Assembly (NCBI RefSeq): GCF_033439725.1
Contig: NW_026944388.1
Span: 682,001 to 746,000, forward strand
Direction of reading: 5' to 3'
DNA length: 64,000 nucleotides
Origin: Neurospora tetraspora
Lineage: Eukaryota > Ascomycota > Sordariomycetes > Sordariales > Sordariaceae
Part shown: positions 10,174 through 20,383 of the stretch, in pieces
How positions within the stretch are numbered: position 1 is the first letter of the stretch
Layout of the letters: every line of letters begins with the position of its first letter
Notes under the pieces: generated by a model
Database searches by the model: none
Told to the model about the DNA's origin: nothing
Seen by the model: only the letters and a program-made list of their open reading frames with translations
Translations under genes and position numbers: made by a program

Positions 10174-11414
10174 CTACTCTGGCTTCTGGCCATAAACAAC
10201 CTTCAAGGTGTAGTATCCATGCACGTCCTTCCTCCTGAGCTGCTGACGCAGATAAGCGGCATACACAGTAATTTCCTCTTGTGACCAGCCCATGATGCTA
10301 CCGAACATAAGATTTATGATACCCTCAACATCGGTCATCATCGTCGCATAGGCGTAAAGGCCAATTTCCTTCATCCTCTGGTCCTCAGACCAGGGCGAGA
10401 TGGGCATCTTCAACTTCAGTTAGCTTCTCCCTTGACAATGGCCCCTAGGGAATGACCTACCTTGAACTTCTTGACCGTTATATTCTCAAAGCCTGCCTCC
10501 TTCATCGCATCCTCCATCGTCGTAAAATCGGCGCTCCTGGACATGCGGTTGACCCGGTTACCAGCTGCCTCGAGCATTTTACCATACTGATCCAACGGAC
10601 TATTCTCCTCGACAGATCCGTCGTCAGACGAAACCATAACCGAGACATCAACGTGCTCGAACCAGCCACCGGGCTTGCAGCACTGGAACGCTTGACTATA
10701 TATGTGATCAAGGCTTTCGAAAGCGCCGTTCATTAACTGCATATGGATGTAATCGAAATGGTCTTCCCTAAAGGTCCATTCCTTGGTGGCATCGTCGATC
10801 TCGAACTGGAGGTTAGGAGGCACCCAGCTGGGCTGCACAGGAGAGATGTCGGTACCAACTACGTAGCAGTTGGTATACTTATCGGCGAAGTCGATTGCCC
10901 ACAATCCCGAACCCGTCCCAATATCCACGGCGTTCTGTATGTTTGCGCTGAGAGGCGCTTGATGCAGCTTTCCTTCAAGCATCATATCGATGGCATGGTA
11001 GAAAATGTCCAACATCTCCATGTGCTTCGAGTCATTGGGACCCCAGTATTCTCCGTCCATCACGGAATCGCTGTGATAGGTTCGGCCATTGATATTGCGG
11101 TAGTTGAGAATGCTGGACGAGATGGAAGCGGTCGAGCTCTCGACCTCGTCACCAAGAGTTGAGTCTGCATCAGTGTCGTCCGCGGGCAGTCCTTGTTGAA
11201 GCCAATGAGCTCCGAGGAGAGCACCAGATTCGGACTTGGGGCTTTGAGGAGACGCAGGGGAGCCAGATGTCGTCGGGGACTTTGTTCCAGCATGATGATG
11301 GGGCGATGATGGGCCAGGGGGGGCCGCCGCGGCACTAGGAGACCCAGGCGCAGGCGACTCGGCCTTCCTTTTCATAGGGATGCTCGAAAGAGAAGCGTTT
11401 CTCGGGTAGAACAT
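10174..11414 (-). CDS. LaeA-like SAM-dependent methyltransferase
   Basis: Minus-strand exons 11414-10461 and 10407-10174 give about 395 residues; the intron has a GTAGGT donor, CTAAC branch and AAG acceptor. The N-terminal ~90 residues are Pro/Ser/Ala-rich. The Rossmann-type methyltransferase follows: NAVDIGTGSGLWAIDFADKY is motif I (SAM binding), VVGTDISPVQPSWVPPN motif II, then FDYIHMQLMNGAF and CCKPGGWFEHVD. The final exon (MPISPWSEDQRMKEIG) resembles the C-terminal end of LaeA-type regulators. LaeA-like proteins modulate secondary metabolism and development in Pezizomycotina; several non-LaeA paralogues share this architecture, so a specific role is not claimed. A second Met at codon 14 is an alternative start. 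Confidence 0.85.
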
Positions 11415-12514
11415 TCGAGTTGAGAGGAAAGATAAGGAGGCGATGAAAGTACCTACCTAACTTACATGTGAAAGCAAGCAACTTCACGAACTGCGGCCTG
11501 GCCATCCTTTTTGAATTCGCAAGAAATCCCCAAGATTCTCCCACTTACTCCGCACCCAGGGGGGCTCCGAGGACCCTAAGCCTATCTAGGAAGCCGTCAC
11601 ACACCGATCGACACCGACGTGTCCGATCTGTTGGATCTCCTCCAACCGGGTGGAAACGGCTCGCAGTCCGGAGCCGCCTACAGGCTTAGCCTCCTGGGCT
11701 AGGTGAAATGCCCAAGAGCTCAAAAGATTGAAAAAGGAAACCTGCCGAGACTCGCCGAGACTCGCCGAGACTCCCACAACTCCGAACATTCGAACGACGC
11801 TATACATGTACTCTCTGCGCTTCTTTCGAATTCTCACCTTCCTTGCGAGGAGCAATACTACTCGACGACGCCCGTGCCAACGACCCGACCGACCTTTCTG
11901 GACATGTCAAAGATAACGGCTCTCACTACTACGTTTTCCGAACGGGACAAGTACGGCATTCCCTGCGGCGCCTTCTTTTCGGAAACGAACGCCGGGCACG
12001 GATTGCCCAGATCATCTCAGGGGATGGAACGCAAGATCTGGTTGTGCTAGCAGAGACGGCTGAGATCTTGGACTTTCACGCTCCGATTGAAGAACGAACT
12101 TACATCGAGAGGTTACGGAACGAGACGAGACGGGGATCGAATGCGCAGCGTCTGGTGAAGACTGACTGCTTCGGCATGTTCGTGGCGATTGTGGTTCAGT
12201 GGATTGATGGCGTTTGTGGCGTACAGGGAGTCATCCCAGGGGTTGCGTTTATTTATCGGGTGAGGTGGCGATGATGGAGGCTGCGTTGGACGACGCTCCG
12301 GCTTGGAGAGAGGTCGTTCGTTCTGAGGTAAGGAACTGGAGGTATGGGCGGGTTGTGAGGGGGGAGGGGAAGAAGGATGGATGCTCGGTGTGATATGATA
12401 TGCGTGGCCGAAGGGTCGGAGGTCCAGATGTTTTCGTGGAGAAGCCGCAGCTGAAGGAACACTCGAGCCTGTGCATGCATCCCGATCAAGAACTGGCGCC
12501 GCCACCACCCGAAC

Positions 12515-12600
12515 CCTATGCCCATCCTCCAGTTCGGCTTCGATAACAAACCAGTACTTGTCCTCGGCAAAGCAGTACCTCGGAACCCTGGCTGCGACAG
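12515..12600 (-). pseudogene. Fragment resembling the start of a Bem1-type PX domain
   Basis: Read on the minus strand, about 28 codons give ARVPRYCFAEDKYWFVIEA followed by ELEDG. From memory of the family this matches the first strands of the PX domain in filamentous-fungal Bem1/BemA polarity scaffolds, where DG is followed by an SRYYEDF-type segment. Here the similarity stops at DG, and the upstream side runs straight into a (GAA)n microsatellite. No SH3 or PB1 regions are present, so this is at most a displaced fragment. Identification is from motif memory only. Confidence 0.4.
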
Positions 12601-12755
12601 AAGAAAAAAAAAAGAAGAAGAAAGAACAGAAGGAAAAAAAAGAAGAAAGAGCAGAAGAAGAAGAAGAAGAAGAAGAAGAAGAAGAAGAAGAAGAAGAAGA
12701 AAACAAGAAAGAAGAAAACAAGAAAGAAAACAAGAAAGAAAAAAGCGTGTCGTTC
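12599..12755 (+). repeat. Purine tract with (GAA)n microsatellite
   Basis: GAAAAAAAAAAGAAG merges into about 14 uninterrupted GAA units, then AACAAGAAAGAA variants. It produces poly-Glu, poly-Lys or poly-Ser/Phe open frames that should not be read as genes. Confidence 0.9.
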
Positions 12756-13025
12756 GTAGAGTCTGGGATATCGAATTCCGCCCAGTTCCTCTCCTCGTCC
12801 GGTTCACAGATCAACACCGGTCCAAATGGGGTAAATTCGGCTCAAGCGGGAAGGATGTTTTTCAGTTTTGCTGCCAACCTCAATGCCAACACCCAGCGGC
12901 AGAGAAATTCACGATTTATGGCAGTATAATGGAGGTTATTGCATTAAGTCCGAAGCGAAAATGTGGAAAACTATAGGAGCAACCTTCTGCATCACCGAAG
13001 ATGCATAACGACATGTCCGGAGGCC

Positions 13026-13053
<28 letters not shown>
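13026..13053 (+). repeat. 28-base poly(A) run
   Basis: An uninterrupted run of 28 A between GGCC and GGCTTCG, 300 bases upstream of the Mala s 1-like gene. It could be a slippage tract or the tail of an old retroposed insert. No target-site duplication is evident. Confidence 0.9.
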
Positions 13054-13056
<3 letters not shown>

Positions 13057-13357
13057 TTCGCCGTACCGACGCCGACAGGACCGACGCCCGCGAGCAGTAC
13101 GAGTTGAAGCATGATCGGGCATAGCCAACGGAAAAATAATGCAGCACGATAGCAGATTGTGGGCATTTATTCCCTACGCTCGCCATTATCCTCTCTTCTC
13201 CCCCCTTCTTTCCTTTCACACCTTCACAGTCAAACACAATCCACTTCATTCCGAACATCACCTACCTACCCACATTGACTACCAATCCCAAAGTTCACTT
13301 TATCACATCACAAACGACCAGACGATCAACAACAACAACGAAACTCGACTTCCAACA

Positions 13358-14686
13358 ATGAAGCTCGACACGTTCATCATTCCTGTGCTGGCAGCCGCTG
13401 CCGCACTAGGCGTGTACGCAGTGTCGACTCAACAACATCCTCTTTCGGAAACTGGCGGATGGTTGAAGGCTTCAAACCTGTCAAATGGCCTGCCAGAAGA
13501 TGCACAGACAAAACAGCGGAGGGATTGGCCCCCGAAAGATTTCGTAAGGCCGGATTGGCCTGAGTGCCCCGAGTTCAACAAGGGGAGCTTCGACATCAAG
13601 CATCCTAAACTGTACTCAACCAGTGCCGCCTGGGACGGCAACAACTGCGTGCTACTCGTTGGTTCACAGGTGACGCCCGAGGTAATTGTCTACGACCCCT
13701 ACAACGACCACGTCGTCCGCGTCGTCGAGATCCCAGACATCGCCCACAACACAGATTACTACATCTCAAGCGTCCACTGGGACTGGTACACGGGCCTCTG
13801 GACCTTTCTCGCCACCAGCCGCCGCGCGGAGGAGACCCACGGAGCCGATGTGTCGGGCAACAACTATGTCATCAAGTACGACGTCTACAAGAACGCATTT
13901 GTCTGGAAGGTCAACCTGGAAGCCGTAACCAGCCACGGCAAATTCGGCGGCTTCTACGGCCTCGAGACCGACTTCCAAGGCAACACCTACGTCGCCGGCA
14001 CCTACCGTAGCACCATCATCCGCATCCTCCCCGACGGCCAGTTCGTGAAGTTCTGGTGGTTGGAACACGCAGACCACCTAGATCAGGGCATCCGCGGCCT
14101 AGCCGCCGTCCACGACTTCAACCGGCTCCTCACCCACAACGCGGAGGGCCTCATCGCCCCCTTGGACATGGGCCAGGAGTTCGGCCAGTGGCAGCCCGAC
14201 TGGCTGGTCGACACGAACATGAAGATCGCTGACGTCCAGGGCATCGCGCTTCCGCAAAAGTACACGAGCCACGTGGCCCTGCTGACCTCCCCCTCGCAGG
14301 GCGTCCAGGTCGTCCAGGCCATGGGATACCTGTGGCAGACGGAAGACTGCTTGAACGACCGTCATGCGGTTCAGCACACCTTTACCGTGATCCCTGCGCC
14401 GGCTGCCGTCACGGCCGAGAATGGATATCCCTATGACACGGTGCAGGTGGGGTCTAACAGTATTTTCATGCTGTTTGAGTACAAGGACAGGCACAAGAAT
14501 GGGGATGAGTCGGTCTGGCATTTTGAGGATATCACGCAGGCGATTGAGCAGAACTTGGCGCTGAAGCATAGCCCTGATGGGTTCACGGGCTGGAATGATC
14601 CGAATATTTGGCCTGATGCTGATGAGATTCGTTTGAAGAAGGACGTGCCGGAGGGATGGCACTTGAAAATTGGAACGGAGGATTAG
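13358..14686 (+). CDS. Secreted Mala s 1 / TRI14-like beta-propeller protein
   Basis: A single exon encodes 442 residues starting MKLDTFIIPVLAAAAALGVYA, a clear secretion signal or N-terminal anchor. The body contains repeated strand motifs of a six-bladed propeller as in the Mala s 1 allergen and TRI14-like proteins: TSAAWDGNNCVLLVGSQ, EVIVYDPYNDHVVRVVEIP, GGFYGLETDFQGNTYVAGT, IIRILPDGQFVKFWW, IRGLAAV and a late VQVGSNSIFMLFEY. TRI14 is encoded in trichothecene clusters; Mala s 1 binds lipids in a propeller cavity. A role in a metabolite pathway is possible because a LaeA-like methyltransferase lies 1.9 kb away, divergently transcribed, but no synthase is present in the window. The in-frame codons upstream of this ATG lack a signal sequence, so I chose it as start. 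Confidence 0.82.
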   Translation: MKLDTFIIPVLAAAAALGVYAVSTQQHPLSETGGWLKASNLSNGLPEDAQTKQRRDWPPKDFVRPDWPECPEFNKGSFDIKHPKLYSTSAAWDGNNCVLLVGSQVTPEVIVYDPYNDHVVRVVEIPDIAHNTDYYISSVHWDWYTGLWTFLATSRRAEETHGADVSGNNYVIKYDVYKNAFVWKVNLEAVTSHGKFGGFYGLETDFQGNTYVAGTYRSTIIRILPDGQFVKFWWLEHADHLDQGIRGLAAVHDFNRLLTHNAEGLIAPLDMGQEFGQWQPDWLVDTNMKIADVQGIALPQKYTSHVALLTSPSQGVQVVQAMGYLWQTEDCLNDRHAVQHTFTVIPAPAAVTAENGYPYDTVQVGSNSIFMLFEYKDRHKNGDESVWHFEDITQAIEQNLALKHSPDGFTGWNDPNIWPDADEIRLKKDVPEGWHLKIGTED

Positions 14687-15766
14687 AATTGCGGGGATAA
14701 GTGAATCAACGTGCCGCTCGGCTGGGCTATGTACTACGAGTGGCGATTGAGATACTGGACTTTGGATACCTCTAGGGTTGAAAAGGGCAACATGGCTGCT
14801 GGGTGGTATTGTGCTTGTCATGGGTTTGGGAAACAGAAGAGAAGGAGCTTGATATTGCGTTCACACCACAGCGAAGGAAGCTAGTCTTCTACGACAATCA
14901 CAAATCTACGCTTCACACACATGTTCCAACTAATTGTGTCTCTCACTACGATGGTTGCTGGATAGGTATGTTTGTTCGATGTTGATCAATCTCTGGGCAT
15001 CTTGGTGTTTATGGAAATCATGAACCCAAACTTTGCAAGCACATCATAATGTTGATGCGTTGTTACTAAGGAGAAGGAGGAGGATGAGGAAGTTAAAAAG
15101 CCTCCGGCTCCTTTTTGGCGGTCTGGTCTCGGAGTGTTCCCAGCTACGTATACCACCTGCTCATCCTATATAACACGATACTGCCACTTGATCTTGTGGG
15201 TGAAAGATCACCAAAGGAAAATAGCTGTCTTGCTCCTTTCTCACCGGCAGGCTCAAGTCTGTAAGGTCACGTTGGGATGATGGATTTCCGTAATCCATGG
15301 TGGACTTTTCTGGATTTCAGTTACCGTCTGGTCGGGTTTCGTCCGATATGACACTCCAACATTGACGGACCGCTTGGGGCCGCCTTCAACAATCTCGGCA
15401 GCTGTGAGCTCTGGTGTTCTCATTCCCTTCACTGCCCTTTTCCTTTTCTCAAAACTTCGCGCACCGGGCCGGCAGGCAGCCTTCCAAAACCTTGGGCCAT
15501 ATGTGCCTATCTCCATTCACTCATGTTTCCCGCCCTCCCAGCCTCAGGCACTGGATCCACACTTCCCATTCACTTGATCATCTTGCAAGTACCTATTTAT
15601 TTCCAAGCTTCTACATACAGCCTGTCTGTTTTTCTTCCCCAAACTCCTCTCGCAATCACTCGCCGTCTTTGTCCCTCCTTTCCACCCACTTCCAATAAGG
15701 ACGAGTAGCCCAGATCTGGCCAACCCCAAAGACACTTCTTGCCTTCCAAATTTCCAAACGCCCAAC
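14687..15766. other. Promoter region of copy E
   Basis: From about 14927 onward it is homologous to the promoter of copy F (17779 onward): shared phrases include CTCACTACGATGGTTG, ATCATGAACCCAAACT and ATATGACACTCCA. A TATA-like CTATATAACA lies near 15175. No gene is supported. Confidence 0.6.
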
Positions 15767-16890
15767 ATGGTCGAGACAAGAAAAGCAAAGACAACAAGGC
15801 TCGCCCTGGGTTTGACAGGTACGCTCACCCCTCTATTGCGCCATGAATCATCTAACGTGTACTTCTCGTCAATAGAAGCTCAACCGAAGCATTCGACCTT
15901 CATCCGCCTCCCTGTCGAAGTCAGGCTGATGATCTACAAGCATGTGTGGACTCCGACCGCCATGCCTTGGGAGTACGACATCATCGCTCAGCGTGAGGGC
16001 CAACCCGCCAGCGACCATATGAAGCAAATTCATGTCTTAACCTCCGTCTGTCGCCACATGCGATACGAGGTGATCGCCGAATATTTCCTCCGAAGCCAAG
16101 CCCACATCAACTACGCCGCCGGCGACTCCTCCCACTGCGACGGTAGGAGCGATATGCGAGTGCTTGCCTCCATGTGGCACCTCAAACGCTCCAGCCTTTT
16201 CACAGAGCATCTTCAGCATGTACGCCTGAACTGGCTACCCATCAATGACTGGAGCGGCTGGACTGCCTGGGACAACATGGTGGACAAGGCCAACGCGCGA
16301 AGGGATATTGTCGGGCCGTTCGCCATGGCCGCGCCTTGGGGTACGGCGGGGCAGCCAAGAAGAGTCTTGCGCCAGATGGATACCCTGAAGTGGCTGGCGA
16401 GTTTGAAAAGCTTACGGACTTTGGAGATCACGTTCATCGATGTCATGACTGTTCATGAAAATGATTTCGTATCCTTCTACGACACTCTGGCATGGCGGAA
16501 ATTAATGAAAATGCCCAAGCTGGAGTGGATCACCTTACGACTCTTCTCCGGCTCCGCCCGCCACGAAGAATGGAACTGGAACTCACCGGAAAGGCTTTCG
16601 GACCGTGAGAAGGTAATGGATCTTAAGGCGAGCCTCTTAAAAGGTCCTTCTGCGATGCTAAAGGTGCGTTCAAGTATTTGTGGTTTTCAGACCTGTCTGG
16701 AAAGCTCGCTTCAAACGTTTGTTCAAAGCACATTCGTTACTTTCCTTCACATGTATTAGGAAGGCTGGACTAACAGGACTTAACCCAAGCAGAAGGAACG
16801 TAAGCGGTGTCGAATCGACACTAATGTCGGTGCGGTCACGGCCGAGGTTTTTCTTTCCCCGGCAGTTTAAGGTTCGTCATTCGGTTGCCT
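14927..16890 (+). repeat. Segmental duplication, left copy (contains copy E)
   Basis: The segment from the promoter phrase AATTGTGTCTCTCACTACGA through copy E to the shared 3' phrase AGGTTCGTCATTCGGTTGCCTA is matched by 17779-19545. Divergence is moderate with many indels, so the duplication is not very recent. Homology is cut off exactly where the inverted-end element begins. Confidence 0.65.
15767..16870 (+). CDS. 2EXR-family protein, copy E
   Basis: Three coding exons, 15767-15818, 15876-16663 and 16793-16870, give about 305 residues. Exon 1 encodes only MVETRKAKTTRLALGLT and is matched by copy F. Blocks: FIRLPVEVRLMIYKHVWT, LTSVCRHMRYEVIAEYF, SSLFTEHLQHVRLNW, LKWLASLKSLRTLEITF and MPKLEWITLRLF. 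The last exon has RIDTNVGAVTAE, the counterpart of the HIGAI tail. Compared with copy F, one extra base after VTAE changes the frame, so the terminal residues (VFLSPAV) differ and the shared downstream phrase GGTTCGTCAT lies after the stop. Whether this copy is fully functional is uncertain. Role unknown. Confidence 0.8.
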
Positions 16891-16909
16891 ACCATAGTGG
16901 GAAAATCAA

Positions 16910-17770
16910 GGGGGCCCCAAGTCTTCTCAGGCTTGCCAAGCGTGGGAAGTCTTGTTGGATCGGGAAGTCTTGTTCCCTTCCACTAATATCCTTAACCACA
17001 AGACTACACAACTATTCCCCCAATGAAAGTAAAATATTCTGGACTCACTACACTACGCTGTATGCAATGCCCTGGCTCCCTATCTACAACGCTTTTGGTG
17101 CCTATTAGTCCCCCATTATTACGCCCATTGCTCCCATAGCTCTCATTGCTCTTATTGCTCTCATTGACTCCCATTGACTCCCATTGACTCCCATTGACTC
17201 CTATTAATTCCCAATGACTCTCAAAGACTCCCACAGATTTGGGGGAGTGGAAATTGGGATTTCGGAGTTGGGACTTGGGACTTGGAGCTAGGATTTAGGG
17301 AATTGGGACTTGGGGAGTTGGGGAGTTGGGACTTCCACTTGGAATTCGCCAAGTTCAACCACCCGCCCTGCTCCTTCCCCCGGAACAACCATTTAACTAT
17401 ATAAGAGGAAAGAGCATCATCTTTTCTTAAACCTTTGGCCAAATGGTTAAGTAGTTTCTCGTAGACCTTTTCTTTTAATTCTTATCGTGACTGTGACTCT
17501 CCGTTCGATTCCCAGCTGTAACATTTGCCCTTTGACTTTTCATTTGATTCCGTTGTCCATTATTTCCTCGTAACCAAAGGTCTAGAGGTAATAAGTAGAG
17601 ATGCCTAAGAAAGAAAGCCCAAGCAGCCTAGAAAGCCTGCAATTGCAGGCCCTATTTTTTGGTTCCTAGGGGGTGGGGTCAACAAGACTTGCAGATTCAA
17701 CAAGACTTCCCACACACGCAAGCGTTAGAAACCTACCAAACCTTACTCCCTTACAAGACTTGTTGCCCCC
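16910..17770. mobile_element. Non-autonomous element with degenerate inverted ends
   Basis: The left end GGGGGCCCCAAGTCTTCTCA continues to GCGTGGGAAGTCTTGTTGGA. The right end, read in reverse, starts GGGGGCAACAAGTCTTGTAA and continues to TGTGGGAAGTCTTGTTGAA. The element sits exactly where homology between the duplicated E and F units breaks, which supports insertion. Inside are a CCCATTGACT decamer array, GGGACTT repeats, a TATA-like CTATATAAGAGG near 17397, and A- and B-box-like motifs (TGGCCAAATGG about 17436, GTTCGATTCC about 17502). There is no coding capacity. A clear target duplication was not found, so the class is open; a TIR DNA transposon derivative is my best guess. Confidence 0.45.
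17116..17235 (+). repeat. Decamer tandem array, consensus CCCATTGACT
   Basis: About ten imperfect 10-base units, including three perfect consecutive ones at 17171-17200. Immediately downstream (17250-17335) is a second array built of GGGACTTGGA/GGGAGTT units. Confidence 0.9.
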
Positions 17771-17778
17771 TCACACGT

Positions 17779-19545
17779 TCCAAGCTAATTGTGTCGCTCA
17801 CTACGATGGTTGATGGTCATGTTTGTTCGATGCAGTGGTGATCAATCTTTGGACATTGGGCATGGTGTCCACGGAGATCATGAACCCAAACTATACAGCT
17901 CAAGTTTCGTACGTTTCTACCAAACACAAGGAGGAGGAAGAAACACTTGTGGGCACAACACTTCAAGGTAGAGGTATAAGGGCCTCGCGGCCCTTCTCGT
18001 GGTCAGATCTCCAGTTCTCCCCCATCTTTGTATACCATCTGTTTACCTACCTATCGATATAACACCATCCATCTCATATGACACTCCAGGTTTACAGGTC
18101 GCCTGGGGCAGCTTTCGACATGGCCTTGGAACCTTGGAACCTGGAGCTCTGGTGCTCTTGAGGTTATTCCCATTCACTCTTCTTTCCTGTCTGCAACCTT
18201 GGGCACGGCATCTACATCTCCCATTCACCTGATCGTCTTCCAGAGACCTATTTAATTCCCACCTCTTGCAGCCTGTCGACACTTTTCTCTTCCCTTTCCA
18301 AACTTCCGTCGTCACCAATCGCCGTCTTTTGGTCTCCATCTGGACACTCACCAGAGCAGATCACTACTGCCGAGCCTACCCTCCTCCAAAGACCCCTCTC
18401 CCTTTTCTCGTTTCGACTTTCCTTCAAGATGGTCGAGACGGGAAGGGCCAAAGCTGCAAGGCTCGCCCGGAATGTGGCGGAACGCAAGACCGGTACGTTC
18501 ATACCTCTATCCTCTATTGCACCCTTCCACTCGCCTGCTAACCATCCAGCGTGTACTTCGTATCAATAGAAGCTCAATCACAGTATTCACTTCTCCTCCG
18601 CCTACCTGCAGAGATCAGACTGATGATCTACAAGGAGGCGTGGACAACCGTCAGGCCTTTTGAGTATGACATGGAAGCTCAGCGCGAGGGAAAACCAGTT
18701 GGCGACTATATAAAGCTGATTCATGCTTTAATCTCCGTTTGCCGACTCGTACGACACGAGGTTCTCCCCGAATATTTTGCTCGGACGCAGGCCCACGTTC
18801 TCTACGCCGACGGCATCTACCGCTGCGGGGGGGATGTGCGAGTCCTTGCCGCCATGCGAGACATGAAGCAATCCAGACTCTTCACGGAGCATCTCAAGCA
18901 CGTGCGCTTGCACTGGCTGACCGAAAGTACCTGGCGTACCTGGCTGAACTGGCTCATCTGGTGGGACATGGGCGATCCCGACGCTAAAGAGCGGGAGGAA
19001 GCCCGGCTCGCCATGTCTGAGCAGGAAGAAAGAGCACTGCGCCAAGTGGATACCTTGGCGTGGCTCGCTGGTTTGAAAAGCCTGCAGACGTTGGAGATTG
19101 CCTTCATTGACACCAGATGCCGGATGGGTAACGATCCTGCCGTATACTTTGGCCCCGACAGTGTGGCATGGCGAGAGCTGCTGAAACTGCCCAAACTAGA
19201 CCGTATCTCCTTCCTGGTTTACTGCAGACGCCCGTATGAATGGAAGGGCTCGGGAAGGTCTGTGGGCCGTAAGGAGATACTTGAGGAGGGTCTCTTGAAG
19301 GATCCTGCTGCAAATGTACGTTCGAGTATGGTTTTGAAACAGACCTCTCTAGAAGCTCGCTTTATTCGCTGATTCCAATTACATTGATTGGTTTCCTCTC
19401 AAATGAATCACGGAGATTAGGCTAACAAGATAAATTATGCAGAAGGAAGGCAAGCCGCACAGGATTGACGTTCATATCGGTACGGTCAGAGACGTGGATT
19501 CTCTTCCCAAGTTGTTTGAGGTTCGTCATCCGGTTGCCTACGACT
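17779..19545 (+). repeat. Segmental duplication, right copy (contains copy F)
   Basis: Right-hand partner of 14927-16890: promoter phrase AATTGTGTCGCTCACTACGA, gene F, and 3' phrase AGGTTCGTCATCCGGTTGCCTA. Confidence 0.65.
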
Positions 19546-19574
19546 TCCCTTTTGGCGGGACTTGTCTTCGTTGA
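18429..19574 (+). CDS. 2EXR-family protein, copy F
   Basis: Three coding exons, 18429-18492, 18570-19315 and 19443-19574, give about 313 residues; all phases close. Exon 1 (MVETGRAKAARLARNVAERK) matches copy E. Blocks: LLRLPAEIRLMIYKEAWT, LISVCRLVRHEVLPEYF, SRLFTEHLKHVRLHW, LAWLAGLKSLQTLEIAF, LPKLDRISFLVY. The last exon reads HRIDVHIGTVRDVDSLP and continues to a stop at 19574. Intron 1 contains CCAGCGTGTACTTCG, similar to the phrase in the 5'-UTR introns of copies C and D. This suggests the first intron is ancestral and that the start codon moved across it in one of the two subgroups. Appears intact. Function unknown. Confidence 0.82.
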
Positions 19575-20383
19575 TGGACATCATGCTAATCGCTTCCTTC
19601 CTCCTTTGCCAGATCTCTTAACGGGCTGTCCCTCGGTTTTCTTTTCCCTTTATGTAGTCTGGTTGTAGCGTAGATACGTAAAAAGTCTTCTGCATATACC
19701 CCCTGGCCGGTGTCAGTCACTTGACGATTAAACAGAATTGCCTTTTGAGAAAAACTCACCTTCTGAAGCCATGGAGATGCCTCTTAACTCTTGATAAAAC
19801 TATGCAAATAATCTGGCAGTGTCCTTGGGTGAAAATGGTTACGGCGACCCTCAGTGTCGGCAAGATTTACCCGTGACGCGAGCACCTACTCGGCAACGGA
19901 GTAGTGGCGCTCTTTCCTTTCTAAAACTCTGTACATCCACACTAGGCAGGGACGGTTCTCTACCTTCATTTTAAATACTTGACTGTCCCTTTCCATCGCC
20001 CTCCAATTCCCTCCTCTGTTTCTTCTTTTTGTCAGCTTGTTCACATCTTCATCTTTCTCACCATCAGCTTCCTGGCACCGACTTTACATCTCAATATTCT
20101 TTTCCTCTCTCCATCACACAAGACATTTCAGTTTGGTAGCCACTCACAAACATCTTTCGGTACTCTGCCAGGTCGTTCCGATAATTGAGACGGGTTCTAA
20201 TAGCTCTCCCACTAATTGGTACTTGGAACGTACGTCTTGCTCTCTCCTTTTCCATCCAAGAACGCATCTTGTCCGTCCTCGACGGCGCTACGTCCCATCT
20301 ATATGATTAACCGGAAGTTTGTGTACCAGATTTGTCCTTCGGGATGCAATGTTTTGTCGGGATGAGAACGGATCCTTGGGCAT
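19575..20383. other. Intergenic between copies F and G
   Basis: Pyrimidine-rich leader-like sequence around 19980-20200 suggests the old promoter and 5' UTR of copy G. No gene is seen. Confidence 0.45.

Larger units (their letters stand above)
11415..13357. other. Intergenic with gene scrap and low-complexity tracts
   Basis: It holds the Bem1-PX-like scrap, the GAA tract, a 28-base A run at 13026-13053 and the promoter of the Mala s 1-like gene. An open frame at 11843-12274 (+) is free of stops for 143 codons but shows no family signature; I do not call it a gene. Confidence 0.45.
16871..18428. other. Intergenic between copies E and F
   Basis: It consists of the end of the left duplication unit, the element at 16910-17770, and the promoter of copy F. 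No protein-coding gene is visible. Confidence 0.6.

Noticed and set aside
11843-12274. 143-codon plus-strand open frame
   Set aside because: No motif, no plausible continuation; length is compatible with chance in moderately GC-rich DNA.
12113-12817. Minus-strand 234-codon open frame with poly-Ser
   Set aside because: It is held open by the GAA microsatellite; only the short PX-like part has any protein signature, so I do not call it a gene.
13139-13357. In-frame upstream extension of the Mala s 1-like protein
   Set aside because: The extension lacks features and would bury the clear signal peptide that starts at 13358.
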